NCBI GenBank assembly: GCA_041678645.1
Contig: JBAYNT010000028.1
Span: forward strand, 1 to 7,674
Reading direction: 5' to 3'
DNA from: WOZL01 sp041678645
GTDB lineage: Bacteria > Patescibacteriota > Dojkabacteria > SC72
Length of the DNA stretch: 7,674 bases
Shown: piece by piece, positions 5,987 through 7,674 of the stretch
Position numbering within the stretch: the first letter of the stretch is position 1
Layout of the letters: every line of letters starts with the position of its first letter
Made by a program: the position numbers and the translations under genes
The notes under the pieces: generated by a model
Seen by the model: only the letters and a program-made list of their open reading frames with translations
Databases searched by the model: none
What the model was told of the DNA's origin: nothing

Positions 5987-7198
5987 TTATTTTAATAACT
6001 CAATTGCTTTATCCAATTGAGGATCTCTACCTGCCTGAAAATCTTCATTACTAAACTCTACCTTATATTCTGGAGTAATGGGATTCTCTGGATTAATCCA
6101 TGTGCCATCTGGAAGTAACCATTTATAGACAGTTACATGTAAAGATGAACCATCAGAAAAGCCTTCTATCGACTGGGCCGTGCCTTTCCCATATGTACTC
6201 TCACCAACTATTTTAGCAACTTTATGATGTTTTAAAGCCCCTGCTAAAATCTCTGAGGCAGAGGCACTCCCACCGTCCACCAGTACAACTATTCGCATAT
6301 CTGTTAAAGCACCTCCCTTTTTAGATTTAAACTCTTGACGTTTACCATTTCCATCCTCTTGGATAGATATAACCTCGCTTCCAGGGAGGAAATCATCTGC
6401 AGCATAAATAGCCGCATCAAAAAAACCACCAGGATTACTCCTTAAATCTAAAATCAGCTTTTTTGTGCCATTATCAGTCACTTTTTGCACAGCCTGCTCC
6501 CAATTGTTTACCCATGTAAGGTAGGTCGTATCAGTAAATCTAGCTAAATCTATATACCCAATACCATCGATAAATTCAACTGTCATACTTGGCACAGTTA
6601 TCTCCCCTCTTGTTATCTCTATCTTTGCAGTTCCCATATCACCCTTATGTAAGACCTCAAGGGTAACTTTACTACCAGATTTTCCACGGATCATCTCTAC
6701 GACCGTATATATATTATCTCCTTTACTCACCTTCTCATCATCTACTGACAAGATTACATCTCTAGGTCTAATTCCCGCTGCCTTGGCAGGAGAACCGTCT
6801 AGCGGAGTTATAATAACAACATACCCGTCTTCATAACCAAGCTCTGCCCCTATACCTTCGAAATACTTACCTTCATTACTACTTTGGAAAGACTTTGTTT
6901 CCTCAGGGGTTAAAAAGGTAGTAGCAGAATCATCATATGAATTAACCAAACCTTTGATTGCACCATACTTTTTATCTTCGATAGAAACATTTTCAGCATT
7001 TACAAATTGTGATTCCATTACGTCCCAAACGCTCCAAAACAGATTTAAATCAGGTTTGTTTGATGTGATATTTTCCAACGAATTAATTGGATCAAAATTT
7101 GTCAATTTGCCCGCAGTATAGCCAATTGAGAGCATACAGATTGCTAATACAATCATACCCAAGGTTTTTGTTGTGCCTAGATTTCTCTCTTTTTCCAT
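5987..7198 (-). CDS. S41 C-terminal processing peptidase (CtpA/Prc family)
   Basis: A serine protease with a Ser-Lys dyad that trims or degrades extracytoplasmic proteins from the C-terminus. From ATG at 7198 it has 403 residues. Positions below count from that ATG. An N-terminal membrane anchor or signal spans about 12-30 (LGMIVLAICMLSIGYTAG). A helical region leads to ATTFLTPEE (92-100), then a PDZ domain about 113-193 with SPAKAAGIRPRDVILSVD. The catalytic core contains GYIDLARF (214-221), LDLRSNPGG (250-258), the nucleophile S313 in GGSASASEIL, and K338 in YGKGTAQS, 25 residues later as expected. A TTG two codons upstream at 7204 keeps the frame, but ATG is preferred. A TAAAAT box lies eight bases before the ATG and a TATAAT further up. 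It is followed by the HtrA gene after 20 nt. The stop is TAA. Confidence 0.94.
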   Translation of the reverse strand: MEKERNLGTTKTLGMIVLAICMLSIGYTAGKLTNFDPINSLENITSNKPDLNLFWSVWDVMESQFVNAENVSIEDKKYGAIKGLVNSYDDSATTFLTPEETKSFQSSNEGKYFEGIGAELGYEDGYVVIITPLDGSPAKAAGIRPRDVILSVDDEKVSKGDNIYTVVEMIRGKSGSKVTLEVLHKGDMGTAKIEITRGEITVPSMTVEFIDGIGYIDLARFTDTTYLTWVNNWEQAVQKVTDNGTKKLILDLRSNPGGFFDAAIYAADDFLPGSEVISIQEDGNGKRQEFKSKKGGALTDMRIVVLVDGGSASASEILAGALKHHKVAKIVGESTYGKGTAQSIEGFSDGSSLHVTVYKWLLPDGTWINPENPITPEYKVEFSNEDFQAGRDPQLDKAIELLK

Positions 7199-7206
7199 GT
7201 TCAAGA

Positions 7207-7233
7207 ATTTTAAAATAAAGTACTCTTATTATA
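7207..7233 (-). promoter_or_regulatory. Possible -10 boxes upstream of the S41 peptidase gene
   Basis: In the 38-bp gap before the ATG at 7198, the minus strand carries a perfect TATAAT at 7233-7228 and a TAAAAT at 7212-7207. The second lies eight bases before the ATG, the same arrangement as at the transposase. Neither has a good -35 box at usual spacing, and there is no Shine-Dalgarno. The protease genes may have their own start as well as read-through from the upstream gene. Confidence 0.35.
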
Positions 7234-7236
7234 TGA

Positions 7237-7674
7237 CTACATAACTATGAAATCCAGAGACCCCAAATCTACTATGCTCTTGCCAGATTGACCAAAATCT
7301 ACCGTAACGTAGTTCAAATCATTTATTTGTACAATGGTTCCTATATATCCATAATGCGCGCTATGACGAGATATGATTTGAGCCCCCAAAAGCTCTTTGA
7401 CAAAGAATTGACTCTCAACCTTCTCTCTTTGCTCACTTTTTGCAATAAAAAGCTGCGTTTCTTGCCCATCTAGGACTACAAACTTCTCATCAATTTTATA
7501 CAGCTCCTTTAGGAATTTCTCATCACAGTGTATTCTACCAAAACCCTCTATTATGCCTATAGGTAGTCCAAGATTTTTGAAGTCTTCATACTCCATAGAG
7601 TAAGCCAATATAGCCTTAGCTCCTCTTTGGAAAGCCTTAAGTGCTAGGTTAAGTGGCAAGTGTGCTCCCACCCA
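7237..7674 (-). CDS. Unnamed protein with KOW-like C-terminal domain, N-terminus outside window
   Basis: The frame is open to the right edge, giving 145 visible residues ending in TAG. A GTG at 7671-7669 could be read as a start, but the frame continues past it (TGG at 7674-7672), and the visible part begins in the middle of a fold, so it is treated as the C-terminal fragment of a longer protein. Two regions can be seen. The first has a strand-rich block, AKAILAYSMEY...LPIGIIEGFGRI, that looks like an alpha/beta unit. The C-terminal 50 residues contain GAQIISRHSAHYGYIGTIVQI...VTVDFGQ, resembling a KOW/SH3-like barrel. I recall similar arrangements in uncharacterised proteins of other bacteria, but I assign no function. 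It ends 38 nt before the S41 peptidase ATG and probably shares its operon. Confidence 0.6.
   Translation of the reverse strand, partial: WVGAHLPLNLALKAFQRGAKAILAYSMEYEDFKNLGLPIGIIEGFGRIHCDEKFLKELYKIDEKFVVLDGQETQLFIAKSEQREKVESQFFVKELLGAQIISRHSAHYGYIGTIVQINDLNYVTVDFGQSGKSIVDLGSLDFIVM

Noticed and set aside
7199..7204. TTG at 7204 as start of the S41 peptidase
   Set aside because: An ATG two codons later is a better start; neither has a Shine-Dalgarno, and the TAAAAT spacing suits the ATG.
7288..7473. Plus-strand open frame opposite the KOW-like gene
   Set aside because: It is antisense to a frame open to the window edge, with no motif or start signal.

Overview
The window is AT-rich, tightly packed bacterial DNA. 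Several traits together suggest a member of the Candidate Phyla Radiation (Patescibacteria): very short intergenic gaps, compact genes, a bL31 with a lysine-rich C-terminal extension, an rpmE-prfA-prmC cluster, a small REP-type transposase, and genes whose -10 box sits almost on the start codon. That lineage call is inference from style, because no rRNA gene is present. All eight visible stop codons are TAA or TAG. The frames read cleanly in the standard bacterial code, so there is no sign of UGA recoding.

Layout. (1) Positions 1-1780, minus strand: a two-gene operon with a degenerate metallo-beta-lactamase-fold protein followed 14 nt later by dnaB, the replicative helicase, which runs off the left edge. 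(2) Positions about 1850-2484: a REP-associated tyrosine transposase (HUH, IS200-like) flanked by inverted REP-like repeats. It fills almost exactly the space between the divergent promoters of regions 1 and 3. (3) Positions 2531-4795, plus strand: rpmE (bL31), prfA (RF1) and prmC (the methyltransferase for the RF1 GGQ glutamine), a translation module. (4) Positions 4797-7674, minus strand: an envelope protease operon. It reads from an unnamed protein with a KOW-like C-terminus (cut by the right edge), through an S41 C-terminal processing peptidase, to a membrane-anchored HtrA/DegP-type S1C protease. It converges on prmC with one base between the stop codons.

How the genes fit together. PrmC is expected to methylate the RF1 encoded immediately upstream, and bL31 belongs to the same translation apparatus. 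The two PDZ proteases each carry one N-terminal membrane anchor and probably work together in extracytoplasmic protein processing and quality control. The most interesting signals are the transposase with its paired inverted repeats set between two promoters, the apparently leaderless rpmE and prfA transcripts contrasted with the strong Shine-Dalgarno of prmC, and the lactamase-fold protein that has lost its metal-binding motif. No gene-free stretch exceeds 300 bases; the longest is 1781-1968. I saw no tRNA, rRNA, CRISPR array or riboswitch.
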